DNA of 19,709 nucleotides, from positions 1-19,709 of the forward strand of contig JAGWRL010000215.1 in the NCBI GenBank assembly GCA_028876585.1, in the 5' to 3' direction. Shown here in pieces: positions 7,017 to 15,848 of the stretch. Made by a program: the position numbers and the translations under genes. The first letter of the stretch is position 1. Each line of letters begins with the position of its first letter. The stretch comes from Pseudomonadota bacterium. Its GTDB lineage: Bacteria; Pseudomonadota; Alphaproteobacteria; Rhizobiales; Beijerinckiaceae. The notes below the pieces were generated by a model, which saw only the letters and a program-made list of their open reading frames with translations, searched no databases and was not told where the DNA came from.

Positions 7017-8135
7017 ATGCAGCTTCCCCCGGGCGTGGTCGCCGTCGCGCCGATCTGCCGCTATTTCGGCACCTGCGGCGGCTGCGCGGCGCAGCATATG
7101 CCGGCGGCGCGCTACGCCGAATGGAAGCGCGGCGCGGTGGTCGCCGCGCTCGCCGGCGCCGGCGTCGAGGCGCCCGTCGGCGCGCTGGTCGACGCCCATG
7201 GCGAGGGGCGCCGGCGCGCGACGTTTCACGCCCGCGCCCGCGCCGACGGCGGCGTCGAATGCGGCTTCATGCGCGCCCGCGCGCATGAGATCGTCGTCAT
7301 CGACGCCTGCCCGCTGCTCGCGCCGGAACTGAGCGAGGCGCCGAAAATCGCGCATGCGCTGGCGGTGGCGCTGAAGGGGCTCGACAAGCCGCTCGACATC
7401 CAGACCACGGCGACGCTCAACGGCGTCGACGTCGACATTCGCGGCTGCGGCCGGCTCGGCGCGGCCGAGACGCGCAAGGTGCTGGCGGCGGCGGAATTGT
7501 TCGACCTGGCGCGGCTGTCCAATCACGGCGTCGCGCTGATCGAGCGCCGGCCGGCGGCGATCGCCTTTGGCGAGGTTCGCGTCGTCGCGCCGGCGGGCGG
7601 CTTCCTGCAGGCGACGGCGCTCGGCGAAGCGACGCTGGCGGAGCTTGCGCGCGCGGCGCTGGCGGGCGCGGGGCGGGTCGCCGATCTCTTCTGCGGCGCC
7701 GGCGCCTTCGCGCTGCGGCTCGCCGCCGATCATCCGGTGTTCGCGGCCGACAACGACGCCGCCGCCATCGCGGCTTTGCGCCGCGCCGCCGCCGATGCGC
7801 CGGGCCTGCGCAACATCGAGGCGACGGCGCGCGATCTCTTCGTCAACCCCGTGCCGGCGGCCGAGCTTTCGCGCTGCGAGGCGGTGCTGTTCGACCCGCC
7901 GCGCGCCGGCGCGCAAGCCCAGACGCGCGAGATCGCGGCCAGCAGCGTCACGCGCGTGGTCGCCATTTCCTGCAACGTCGAGACCTTCGCCCGCGACGCG
8001 CGCGCGCTGATCGCGGCCGGATTCGTCTGCGACGGCGTCACCCCCATTGACCAGTTCCGCTACTCGCCGCATGTCGAGATCTTCGCGGCCTTCCAGCGGG
8101 CCAAACCGAAGCGGCGCAGGAGCATTCTGGGGTGA
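7017..8135 (+). CDS. TrmA/RlmC-type RNA m5U methyltransferase lacking a TRAM domain
   Basis: A 372-residue SAM-dependent RNA methyltransferase of the COG2265 family, which methylates C5 of uridine in 23S rRNA or tRNA. An N-terminal iron-sulphur motif CRYFGTCGGCAAQ supplies Cys14, Cys20 and Cys23, with Cys98 (DACPLL) as probable fourth ligand. SAM motif I is VADLFCGAGAFALRLA (221-236). Motif IV is DPPRAG (293-298). The catalytic cysteine is Cys319 in ISCNVETFARD, and the family's C-terminal general-base region is YSPHVEI (Glu354). The RNA-binding TRAM domain usually found before the Cys cluster is absent. Upstream DNA is MFS coding sequence, so it was not simply missed. In this it resembles E. 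coli RlmC. The ATG at 7017 has GGAGAAG about ten bases upstream; a GTG at 6990 inside the MFS gene is an alternative. The last codon overlaps the next gene (GTGA). Confidence 0.88.
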   Translation: MQLPPGVVAVAPICRYFGTCGGCAAQHMPAARYAEWKRGAVVAALAGAGVEAPVGALVDAHGEGRRRATFHARARADGGVECGFMRARAHEIVVIDACPLLAPELSEAPKIAHALAVALKGLDKPLDIQTTATLNGVDVDIRGCGRLGAAETRKVLAAAELFDLARLSNHGVALIERRPAAIAFGEVRVVAPAGGFLQATALGEATLAELARAALAGAGRVADLFCGAGAFALRLAADHPVFAADNDAAAIAALRRAAADAPGLRNIEATARDLFVNPVPAAELSRCEAVLFDPPRAGAQAQTREIAASSVTRVVAISCNVETFARDARALIAAGFVCDGVTPIDQFRYSPHVEIFAAFQRAKPKRRRSILG

Positions 8136-9535
8136 ACGACGCGCAACTGTTCGAGCGGCTGGCCCAGATCGTCGGGCGCGCGCATGTGTTGACGCAGGCC
8201 GACGCGCTGGAAGGCGCGCTGGTCGAGCCGCGCGGCCTGTTTCGCGGCCAGGCGCGCGCGCTGGTGCGCCCCGCCAGCACGGCCGAGGTCGCCGCCGTCA
8301 TAGCCGCTTGCGCGGCGGCCAAGGCGCCGATCACGCCGCAGGGCGGCAACACCGGGCTGGTCGGCGGCCAGATTCCGTTCGGGCCGGAGATCGTGCTGTC
8401 GCTGAAGCGGCTCAACCGGGTGCGCGAGGTCGACGCGCTGGCCGACAGCATGATCGTCGAGGCGGGGGTGACGCTGGCGGAGGCGCAAGCGGCGGCCGAG
8501 CGCGCCGACCGGCTGTTCCCGCTGTCGCTGGCGAGCGAGGGCTCGTGCACGGTCGGGGGCAATCTCTCCACCAACGCCGGCGGCGTCGCGGTGCTCGCCT
8601 ATGGCAATGCGCGCGAAATGACGACCGGCGTCGAGGTGGTGCTGGCCGACGGGCGCATCGTCAACGCGCTGTCGAAGCTGCGCAAGGACAACACCGGCTA
8701 CGACCTGAAGGACCTGTTCGTCGGCGCCGAGGGCACGCTGGGGATCATCACCGCGGCGGCGCTAAAACTGTTCGCAAGGCCGCGTTCGCGCGAGACGGCG
8801 TTCGTCGGACTGGCGAGCCCGGAGGCTGCGCTCGCCCTGTTCCGCCGCGCGCGCGAAAGTTTCGGCGCCGAGGTCGTCAGCTTCGAACTGATCCCGCGCA
8901 TCGCGATGGATTTTGTGCTGCGCCACGCGCCGGGCGCGCGCGATCCGCTGGGTCAGCCGCATCCCTGGTACGTGCTGGTCGAGATCGCGTCGCAGAAGGC
9001 CGGCGGGCTCGACGAGGCGGTGACGGACTGGCTCGGCGGCGCCGCCGAGGCCGGCCTGATCGACGACGCCGCGCTGGCGGCGAGCGGCGAACAGCGCGCC
9101 GCGTTCTGGGCCTTGCGCGAAAATATTTCCGAGGTGCAGAAATTCGAGGGCGGCTCGATCAAGCACGACATTTCCGTGCCGATCGGCGCCGTGCCGGCCT
9201 TTCTGGCTGAGGCGGGCGCCGCGGTGCTTCGTCGCAGCCCCGCCGCCCGCGTGGTGGCGTTCGGCCACATGGGCGACGGCAACATCCACTTCAACGTCAG
9301 CCAGCCGATCGGCGCCGACATGGCCGCCTTCCTCGCGGATTGGGAGGGCATGAACGAGGTGGTGCACGACATCGTCGCGCGTTACGAGGGTTCGTTCTCG
9401 GCCGAACACGGCATCGGCCGGCTCAAGCGCGACCTGCTGGCGCGCAAGAAAGACCCGGCCGCGCTCGACGTCATGCGCGCGATCAAGGCCGCGCTCGACC
9501 CCTCGGGGCTGATGAATCCGGGCAAGGTTTTGTAG
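8132..9535 (+). CDS. FAD-linked D-2-hydroxyacid dehydrogenase (GlcD/D2HGDH-like)
   Basis: A 467-residue flavoprotein of the FAD-binding oxidase/transferase type 4 family (D-lactate dehydrogenase, GlcD, D-2-hydroxyglutarate dehydrogenase). It oxidises D-2-hydroxyacids to 2-oxoacids and passes electrons to a quinone, cytochrome or ETF. The FAD-binding half has RPASTAEVAAVI (47-58), PQGGNTGLVGG (69-79), EGSCTVGGNLSTNAGG (136-151) and DLFVGAEGTLGIIT (195-208). The C-terminal half has the substrate/metal signatures SIKHDISVP (342-350), GHMGDGNIHFN (378-388), SAEHGIG (423-429) and the closing LDPSGLMNPGKVL. The overall pattern is closest to the D-2-hydroxyglutarate/D-lactate group. It starts with GTG in a 4-bp GTGA overlap with the RNA methyltransferase stop, indicating translational coupling. 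The exact substrate is not resolved. Confidence 0.9.
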   Translation: MNDAQLFERLAQIVGRAHVLTQADALEGALVEPRGLFRGQARALVRPASTAEVAAVIAACAAAKAPITPQGGNTGLVGGQIPFGPEIVLSLKRLNRVREVDALADSMIVEAGVTLAEAQAAAERADRLFPLSLASEGSCTVGGNLSTNAGGVAVLAYGNAREMTTGVEVVLADGRIVNALSKLRKDNTGYDLKDLFVGAEGTLGIITAAALKLFARPRSRETAFVGLASPEAALALFRRARESFGAEVVSFELIPRIAMDFVLRHAPGARDPLGQPHPWYVLVEIASQKAGGLDEAVTDWLGGAAEAGLIDDAALAASGEQRAAFWALRENISEVQKFEGGSIKHDISVPIGAVPAFLAEAGAAVLRRSPAARVVAFGHMGDGNIHFNVSQPIGADMAAFLADWEGMNEVVHDIVARYEGSFSAEHGIGRLKRDLLARKKDPAALDVMRAIKAALDPSGLMNPGKVL

Positions 9536-9625
9536 GCCCGCCCCGCCCTAGACATAAAGTACAGGTATGTTCGCGCCCGAAAAACCACGGGGCGAGGCTG
9601 CGCTTTGCTCCGGCCTCGGGTAAGA

Positions 9626-9637
9626 ATCGGCGCCGAT
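9626..9637. repeat. 12-bp perfect palindrome, flanked by GANTC sites
   Basis: ATCGGCGCCGAT reads the same on both strands. GAATC (9624-9628) and GATTC (9641-9645), both matching the CcrM methylation sequence GANTC, also form an inverted pair around it. It lies in the 250-bp gap after the dehydrogenase and 149 bp before the next start. In GC-rich DNA such palindromes can occur by chance. Confidence 0.35.
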
Positions 9638-9701
9638 AATGATTCGCGGCCGGGGCGTTCATTTAGTTTTCATGTGAACTGGCGCAAAAGGCGACGCGCT
9701 C

Positions 9702-9730
9702 TTGTTGCACTGCAACATATGCGCTATATC
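9702..9730 (+). promoter_or_regulatory. Promoter with embedded 15-bp operator-like palindrome
   Basis: TTGTTG (9702-9707), a 17-base spacer and TATATC (9725-9730) form a sigma70-like promoter, with a leader of about 50 bases to the ATG at 9786. Overlapping the -35 and spacer is a perfect inverted repeat, TGTTGCA-C-TGCAACA (9703-9717), placed where a dimeric repressor would block RNA polymerase. The inner core TGC-N3-GCA resembles sites described for the polyhydroxybutyrate regulator PhaR (CTGC-N3-GCAG), but the outer bases differ. The regulator is therefore unknown. Confidence 0.5.
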
Positions 9731-9785
9731 GAGGACAAGAGTTCGAACCTTCGCCCGCGCGGCGACGTTCCCTAGCAGGCAAACG

Positions 9786-10085
9786 ATGACCACGACGTGG
9801 AAGACGAAATGGGGCGCGCGGCGGGTTCGCAAGGAGCCCCCGACCCTGGATGAGGCGCTGATCGCCGCCGAGGCGATGGCGCCGGACCTCGACGCCCGCG
9901 CCGAGATCGCCTCGCAATTGATGGGCGTGCCGGTCGAGGAGGTGCGCTCGGCGCTGACCCGGCAGCAGGCGCAGACGCGCGGCCGCGCCACGCTGGTCAA
10001 CGGCCGCAGCCGCGCCGTCGTGGTCGAATACAAACGCCCGCGCACGATCGCTCGCCCGATGGTGGGGCCGATGGGCCGCCGCTGA
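9786..10085 (+). CDS. Small conserved-type protein of unknown function
   Basis: A 99-residue soluble protein that I do not recognise by function; I have the impression that homologues beginning MTTTWKTKWG exist in Hyphomicrobiales. A basic N-terminus (KTKWGARRVRKEPP) is followed by an acidic helical segment TLDEALIAAEAMAPDLDARAEIASQLMGVPVEEVRSAL (22-59). It ends with a strongly basic tail (VVVEYKRPRTIARPMVGPMGRR), compatible with nucleic-acid or membrane-surface contact. The ATG at 9786 follows AGCAGG by about six bases. In-frame sequence upstream (from 9702) overlaps the promoter and is unlikely to be translated. The ABC exporter begins 53 bp downstream on the same strand, so the two may share the palindrome-controlled promoter. 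Confidence 0.72.
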   Translation: MTTTWKTKWGARRVRKEPPTLDEALIAAEAMAPDLDARAEIASQLMGVPVEEVRSALTRQQAQTRGRATLVNGRSRAVVVEYKRPRTIARPMVGPMGRR

Positions 10086-10138
10086 GGCGTGATGGCGAAA
10101 TTGCGGCGACGCGGCCGCCCGTGTAAGAGCGCGGGCGC

Positions 10139-11920
<1,782 letters not shown>

Positions 11921-12071
11921 ACCGAACCGATAAAATTTGAAGCTTCGCGTTGAGGCGCTGCTTGCCCTGGCGCGGGAAAGCGCGCGGGATACCTGGGATT
12001 AACTCTGCAAATTAGCGGCTTGGCCGCCCCTCGCGCCGCAATCTGGGCGCACCAGCGAAGGGGCGCGCCGA

Positions 12072-12542
12072 ATGACGATGACTGCGACGATCGAATGTTT
12101 CGACCCGCGCGCCGATGACGCGCGGCGGCGCGTCGAATTGACCGGGGATCGCATCGTCATCGCGCGCCGCGTCGGCGGCGTCGAGATGCGAGTGGCGCTG
12201 ACGCCGCGCCAGTTCCGCGGCGTCGCCCTGGCCGTGCTGATCGCCGAGGAGACGGATTTCCTCTACAGCGTGCAACTCGTCCACGCCGACCCCGAATTGA
12301 GCGTGACGCTGGCGAGTTGCGGCGACGAGGCGGAAGCGCGCGCGCATTGGCGCCGCTGGGCGGAAAGCCTCGGCCTGCCCTGTCTGATCGAACGCCTGCC
12401 CGGCGAATACGAAAGCGAGCGCGCCGACGCGGCGCCGTTCGTGCGGCGGCGAGGGCGGGCGACGCTCAACCGTCGCAACCGCTTTCTCGCCCGCCGCAAG
12501 ATGGGCCGCGCCGACCTCGCCGCGCTCGCCCTGAACGGCTGA
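12072..12542 (+). CDS. Uncharacterised protein resembling the DUF6101 family
   Basis: A 156-residue soluble protein. The layout recalls what I know as DUF6101, a Hyphomicrobiales-type family: a beta-rich first half with RRVELTGDRIVIARRVGGVEMRVALTPRQFRGVAL (18-52), a strand with HADPELSVTL (71-80), an AHWRRWAESLGLPCLIE segment (90-106), and an Arg-rich tail ending in RRNRFLARRKMGRADL. No catalytic motif, signal peptide or membrane helix is visible, and the function is unknown. ATG at 12072 is preceded by GAAGGGG about nine bases away; a second ATG at 12078 is possible. It converges with the kpsT-like gene, with only 7 bp between the two stops. The 151 bp upstream hold no convincing promoter hexamers. 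Confidence 0.72.
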   Translation: MTMTATIECFDPRADDARRRVELTGDRIVIARRVGGVEMRVALTPRQFRGVALAVLIAEETDFLYSVQLVHADPELSVTLASCGDEAEARAHWRRWAESLGLPCLIERLPGEYESERADAAPFVRRRGRATLNRRNRFLARRKMGRADLAALALNG

Positions 12543-12549
12543 GGCGCGC

Positions 12550-13290
12550 TCAAAGGGTGTGGTAGATCTCCAGCGCGAAATCGACGTCGTCGAGCACGCG
12601 CCCCCGCCCCGCCTTCAGGATCAGCGCCTTGTTGCAATATTGCTTGATGATGTTGGCGTCGTGACTGACGAGGATCATCGCGCAATGGTTGCGGCGCACG
12701 AACAGCGCGTCGTAGCACTTTTGTTGAAAGCGCGCGTCGCCGACCGAGATCACCTCGTCGACGAGGAAACATTCGAAATCGACCGCCAGCGTCAGCCCGA
12801 ACGCCAGACGCGCGCGCATGCCTGAGGAATAGGTCTTCACCGGCAGATACAGCAGCCGGCCGAGTTCGGCGAAATCGTCGACGAAGCCGACCGCGTCCTT
12901 GATCGGCACGCCGTAGATGCGCGCGATGAAGCGGATATTGTCGAGCCCGCTCATCGAGGCCTCGAAGCCGCCGGCGAAGGCGATCGGCCACGACATGAAC
13001 AGATCGCGCACGACTTCGCCCGAAGTCGGCTCCTCGACGCCGCCGATGATCTTGACCAGCGTCGATTTGCCGGCGCCGTTCTTGCCGAGCACGGCGATCT
13101 TCTCGCCCGCCGCGATGTCGAAGGAAATGCCGTCGAGCACGCGGCGCACGCCGACGGCGGTGTGATATTCCTTGACGATCCCGTGCAGTTGCACGCGGCG
13201 CGGGCCTTGCGCGCGCGCGGTCGCGCGAAGGTCTTCCGCCGCCGGGGCGCGGCGCAACCAAGTCTTGGCCAACCGGCTCGGCAGGTTCAC
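12550..13290 (-). CDS. kpsT: KpsT-like polysaccharide ABC transporter ATPase
   Basis: A 246-residue ATPase of the KpsT/Wzt class that powers export of capsular or related polysaccharide across the inner membrane. Walker A is GKNGAGKST (69-77). The subfamily trait MSWPIAFAGGFEASMSGLDNIRFIARIYG (99-127) is present. The signature is the degenerate YSSGMRARL (154-162) typical of KpsT rather than LSGGQ. Walker B is FLVDEVISVGD (175-185) and the switch His210 lies in VSHDANII. An N-terminal extension of about 30 residues precedes the usual KpsT start. The GTG start at 13290 overlaps the stop of the upstream KpsE-like gene by one base (TAGTG), indicating coupled translation. The partner permease KpsM is not encoded in this window, since the operon starts with kpsE-like genes and the flanks are unrelated. 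The exported polymer is unknown. Confidence 0.88.
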   Translation of the reverse strand: MNLPSRLAKTWLRRAPAAEDLRATARAQGPRRVQLHGIVKEYHTAVGVRRVLDGISFDIAAGEKIAVLGKNGAGKSTLVKIIGGVEEPTSGEVVRDLFMSWPIAFAGGFEASMSGLDNIRFIARIYGVPIKDAVGFVDDFAELGRLLYLPVKTYSSGMRARLAFGLTLAVDFECFLVDEVISVGDARFQQKCYDALFVRRNHCAMILVSHDANIIKQYCNKALILKAGRGRVLDDVDFALEIYHTL

Positions 13291-14486
13291 TAGAGATGCT
13301 CGCGCACGTTTTTCAACAGCGCGCGCAGGATCGAATAGGCCGCCAGACTGACGGCGGCGATCGCCAGAATGTTGAGCAACCGTCGCGGCAGCAGCGCCTG
13401 ATCGGGCGCGGCCGGCTCAACCACCGTTTGCAGATAGAAGTGCTGGCGCGCCAGATCCTGCCGCGCCTTGTCATATTGCGCCAGCGCCGATTCCAGTTGT
13501 TTGGCGGCGAGCGTGCGGTCGAGCATGATATGGTCGAACTGCGCGAATTTGCCGGCGATCGAACCTTTCTGCCCCGTCATGCGCGCCCGCTCCTGCGCGA
13601 TCTGATCGCGCAGCGCGTCGACTTCGCTGCTGAGCGAGGCGAGTTGCGGCGCGCGCGGCGTCAGGCTGGTGGTCTGCGCCAGATCGCTCTCGGCCTTCGA
13701 CAGCCGCGTCATCAGCGCGCCGACGCGGCTGAGCGAATCGGCGACCTCCTTGTTGGGGTCGAGCATGTTCTCGCTGTTGCGATAGGCGGTGAGCCGCGTC
13801 TCGATCTGCGCGAACTTCTCTTTCTGCTCCTCGACGTTGCGCTCGGCGACGGCGAGCGCGTCGTTGAAAATGCGGGTGTTGAGCCGATTGACGAAGCCTT
13901 CGGCGTTGGCGATCATCGCTTTGTTGAGCGCGAGCGCGTCCTGCGGCGTGAACGCGATGGTGCGCAGTTGCGCGATGCCGCTCTCGGTGTTGACCTTCAG
14001 ATCGACGAAATTCTGAAAATGGCGGTAAAGCTGCTCGCGCGTGTCGCGCGAGTAGAAGTTGGGGAAGCGGTTGAACAGGTCGCCCTGCGGGTTGGACAAT
14101 ATCTGTCGCAGGCCGTCGTGCTCGGCCAGCGTGTCGACGGCGTCGCGCGAGGTCAGATATTCGGTGGCCGCATAGGTCTCGTCGCTCGCCCGCGTCACTT
14201 TCTGGTCGGTCAGCAGGGTCGCGAGATTGCCCATGTCGGAGCCCGACAAGGTGCGGACCATGAACTCCGATTCCGAGACATAGCGCGGCGCGGCGATCAG
14301 CAATTGATAGATCAGGCCGAGCGCGATCGGCAGCACGAGGGCGAAGATCTCCAACCAATAGCGGCGATGCAAGGGCTTGGGCTGCGGCGCGGCGCCGCCC
14401 TGCCACCAATTGTCGACGACCAGTTCGCCCTTGGAATGGACGGGTTGCAGCTCGATCTCGTTGACGCGGGTCGGTTCGGCGAACAT
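13290..14486 (-). CDS. KpsE-like polysaccharide co-polymerase, second of two
   Basis: A 398-residue inner-membrane protein of the PCP-3/KpsE (Wzz-superfamily) type, the periplasm-spanning adaptor that links the ABC exporter to the outer-membrane polysaccharide channel. Helix 1 is at about 44-65 and is followed by LIAAPRYVSESEFMVRTL (63-80), the family hallmark. A long periplasmic region with coiled-coil-type segments (around 195-340) follows, and a C-terminal helix lies at about 369-388. ATG at 14486 is chosen. It overlaps the stop of a 19-codon mini-ORF by one base (TGATG), and homology begins shortly after. No proper Shine-Dalgarno is present, which fits coupled translation. In-frame sequence further upstream overlaps the previous gene and is Arg/Ser-rich non-coding in character. 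The stop overlaps the kpsT-like start. Confidence 0.85.
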   Translation of the reverse strand: MFAEPTRVNEIELQPVHSKGELVVDNWWQGGAAPQPKPLHRRYWLEIFALVLPIALGLIYQLLIAAPRYVSESEFMVRTLSGSDMGNLATLLTDQKVTRASDETYAATEYLTSRDAVDTLAEHDGLRQILSNPQGDLFNRFPNFYSRDTREQLYRHFQNFVDLKVNTESGIAQLRTIAFTPQDALALNKAMIANAEGFVNRLNTRIFNDALAVAERNVEEQKEKFAQIETRLTAYRNSENMLDPNKEVADSLSRVGALMTRLSKAESDLAQTTSLTPRAPQLASLSSEVDALRDQIAQERARMTGQKGSIAGKFAQFDHIMLDRTLAAKQLESALAQYDKARQDLARQHFYLQTVVEPAAPDQALLPRRLLNILAIAAVSLAAYSILRALLKNVREHL

Positions 14487-14545
14487 CAGGCGGCCCCGCG
14501 CTCGGTCGTCGCGGCGCCGCGTCCGCGCGTTGTCGTCGCCGTCAT
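14486..14545 (-). CDS. 19-codon mini-ORF bridging two kpsE-like genes (speculative)
   Basis: The ATG at 14545 overlaps the TGA of the upstream gene by four bases (ATGA). Nineteen codons later its TGA (14488-14486) overlaps the ATG of the next gene by one base (TGATG). The product (MTATTTRGRGAATTERGAA) has no recognisable feature. It may only serve to carry ribosomes between the genes, or be chance in a 55-bp spacer. No independent ribosome site is seen for either start. Confidence 0.3.
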   Translation of the reverse strand: MTATTTRGRGAATTERGAA

Positions 14546-15720
14546 TGCGCGTGATCCTTCGACCCGACGCTGAGAATCCAGAGTATCGAGAACGCCATGA
14601 AGCCGACGACGAACACCGACACGACATTGCGCAACCGCTCGGGCCGGGTCGGTTCGTCGGGCAGGTTCGGCCGGACGATCTCCTCGATATAGACGCGCTT
14701 GCGCTGCGCGTCGCTCTCGGCGGTCTGCAACGACGCCAGCGCCGCGGCGTAACGTTTCTCCGCCAGTTCGCGCATCAGCACGAGCCGCTCGTAATTGGCG
14801 ACTTTGCCGGCGAGCGCCGAATTGTCGCCGGCCAGCTTGCCGCGCTCCTCGTCCACCTTCTGGTCGAGCGCGGTGGCGGACGCCTTCAGCGAGGCGAGCG
14901 AGGGATTGTTGGGCGACAGCCGCTCGGCCTCGGCGATCTGCATCTGGGCATGCGCCTTTTGCAGCGAAAGCGCGCCGATCTCCTGCAACATCGCGCCGGC
15001 GAAGGCGAGCGGATCGACCAGCAGCGCCTCGTTGCGGAACGCCGTCAATTCGGCCTGCACGTTCACCACGGCGTCGCGCGCGTCGTTCAACTCCTTCGTC
15101 GCGGTGGAGACCATGTCGGCCTGCGCGCGCGCGTTGAGGTTGTTGGCCATGTCGCCGGCCAGCGCCAGCATGGCGGCGGCGATCGCCTGGGCCGAGCGCG
15201 GATCGAAAGCGGCGACCTCAAGCTTGGTCACGCCGCTGGTGGCGTCCTTGCTGACCTCGAGGAACGAACGCGTATAGGCGAACAGGTTCTCGAACGAATC
15301 GCGCTCCCAGAAGCGCGGAAAGCGCGAAAACCAGTCGGCGGCGCTCGATTCGTAGACCGCGCGCAGATCGACCTTGAGGTTGAGCTTCTCCAGCACCTCG
15401 CGCGATTTCAGAAAACTCTCGATCGCCGAGGTCTCATCAGCGGCGCGTGACACGCCGAAGGTGTTGAACAAGGCGGCCAGGCCCGAGGAGCGCTGCGCAT
15501 CGACGCCGCGCACGATATATTCGGTGTGCGACACATATTGCGGCGCGGCGATCAGCCCGAAATAGAGGGTCGCCACAAGCGTCGGCGCCGCCACCATGGC
15601 GACGAAGCGGGCGCGCACGTCCGCGAACAGGGTCAGCGCAATCCGCCACGCCTGCGCCGGCGCCGCGACCGGCAAGCCATTCGGGTCGGGCGGGAGATAG
15701 CGCTGAATAACTTCGGTCAT
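14542..15720 (-). CDS. KpsE-like polysaccharide co-polymerase, first of two
   Basis: A 392-residue inner-membrane protein of the same PCP-3/KpsE class as its downstream neighbour. Helix 1 lies at about 38-58, followed by LIAAPQYVSHTEYIVRGVD (56-74). The periplasmic part has alternating heptad-like helices (around 190-345), and the C-terminal helix lies at about 365-384 (VVSVFVVGFMAFSILWIL). The two proteins share architecture and the same hallmark but are clearly diverged, so the duplication is old. ATG at 15720 is chosen. The open frame extends to a TTG at 15762, but that lies upstream of the predicted transcription start of the promoter at 15748-15776. The ribosome site is poor (AGACCGAA, giving a leader of about 20 bases). 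This is the first gene of the operon that runs on to the second kpsE-like gene and kpsT. Confidence 0.85.
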   Translation of the reverse strand: MTEVIQRYLPPDPNGLPVAAPAQAWRIALTLFADVRARFVAMVAAPTLVATLYFGLIAAPQYVSHTEYIVRGVDAQRSSGLAALFNTFGVSRAADETSAIESFLKSREVLEKLNLKVDLRAVYESSAADWFSRFPRFWERDSFENLFAYTRSFLEVSKDATSGVTKLEVAAFDPRSAQAIAAAMLALAGDMANNLNARAQADMVSTATKELNDARDAVVNVQAELTAFRNEALLVDPLAFAGAMLQEIGALSLQKAHAQMQIAEAERLSPNNPSLASLKASATALDQKVDEERGKLAGDNSALAGKVANYERLVLMRELAEKRYAAALASLQTAESDAQRKRVYIEEIVRPNLPDEPTRPERLRNVVSVFVVGFMAFSILWILSVGSKDHAQ

Positions 15721-15747
15721 TTCGGTCTTAGAGGAGCCGTTCGCGGC

Positions 15748-15776
15748 TTTATATAGGCGCAAGGCAGGGTTCGCAA
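15748..15776 (-). promoter_or_regulatory. Sigma70-like promoter of the polysaccharide-export operon
   Basis: Read on the minus strand, TTGCGA (15776-15771), a 17-base spacer and TATAAA (15753-15748) lie 28 bases before the first kpsE-like ATG. This predicts a leader of about 20 bases. A second possible minus-strand pair, TTGAAC (15806-15801) with TATAAA 15 bases on, is less well spaced. Confidence 0.5.
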
Positions 15777-15779
15777 CAT

Positions 15780-15796
15780 TTATATCACAGTTATAT
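15780..15796. repeat. Helically phased TTATAT direct repeat between divergent promoters
   Basis: TTATAT occurs at 15780-15785 and again at 15791-15796, 11 bp apart (one DNA turn). It lies in the AT-rich centre of the divergent gap between the polysaccharide operon promoter and the radical SAM promoter. This could be a binding site for an AT-preferring regulator, or simply AT-rich promoter DNA. Confidence 0.3.
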
Positions 15797-15816
15797 TTCG
15801 TTCAATAAGGAGGCCC

Positions 15817-15845
15817 TTGACGGCTGGCGCGGCGACTCCTATTTC
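15817..15845 (+). promoter_or_regulatory. Sigma70-like promoter of the radical SAM gene
   Basis: TTGACG (15817-15822), 17 bases, then TATTTC (15840-15845), 31 bases before the ATG at 15876. The -35 is near consensus; the -10 is moderate. The LexA-type box begins three bases after the -10, over the predicted transcription start. Confidence 0.5.
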
Positions 15846-15848
15846 TAT

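Noticed and set aside
11993..12015. TTAACTCTGCAAATTAG before the DUF6101-like gene as a CtrA box
   Set aside because: The second half-site is wrong in sequence and spacing (AATT or ATTA instead of TTAA at N7).
13296..14573. A 425-codon plus-strand open frame opposite the second kpsE-like gene
   Set aside because: Antisense to a recognisable KpsE-like protein; no family match and no start signal.
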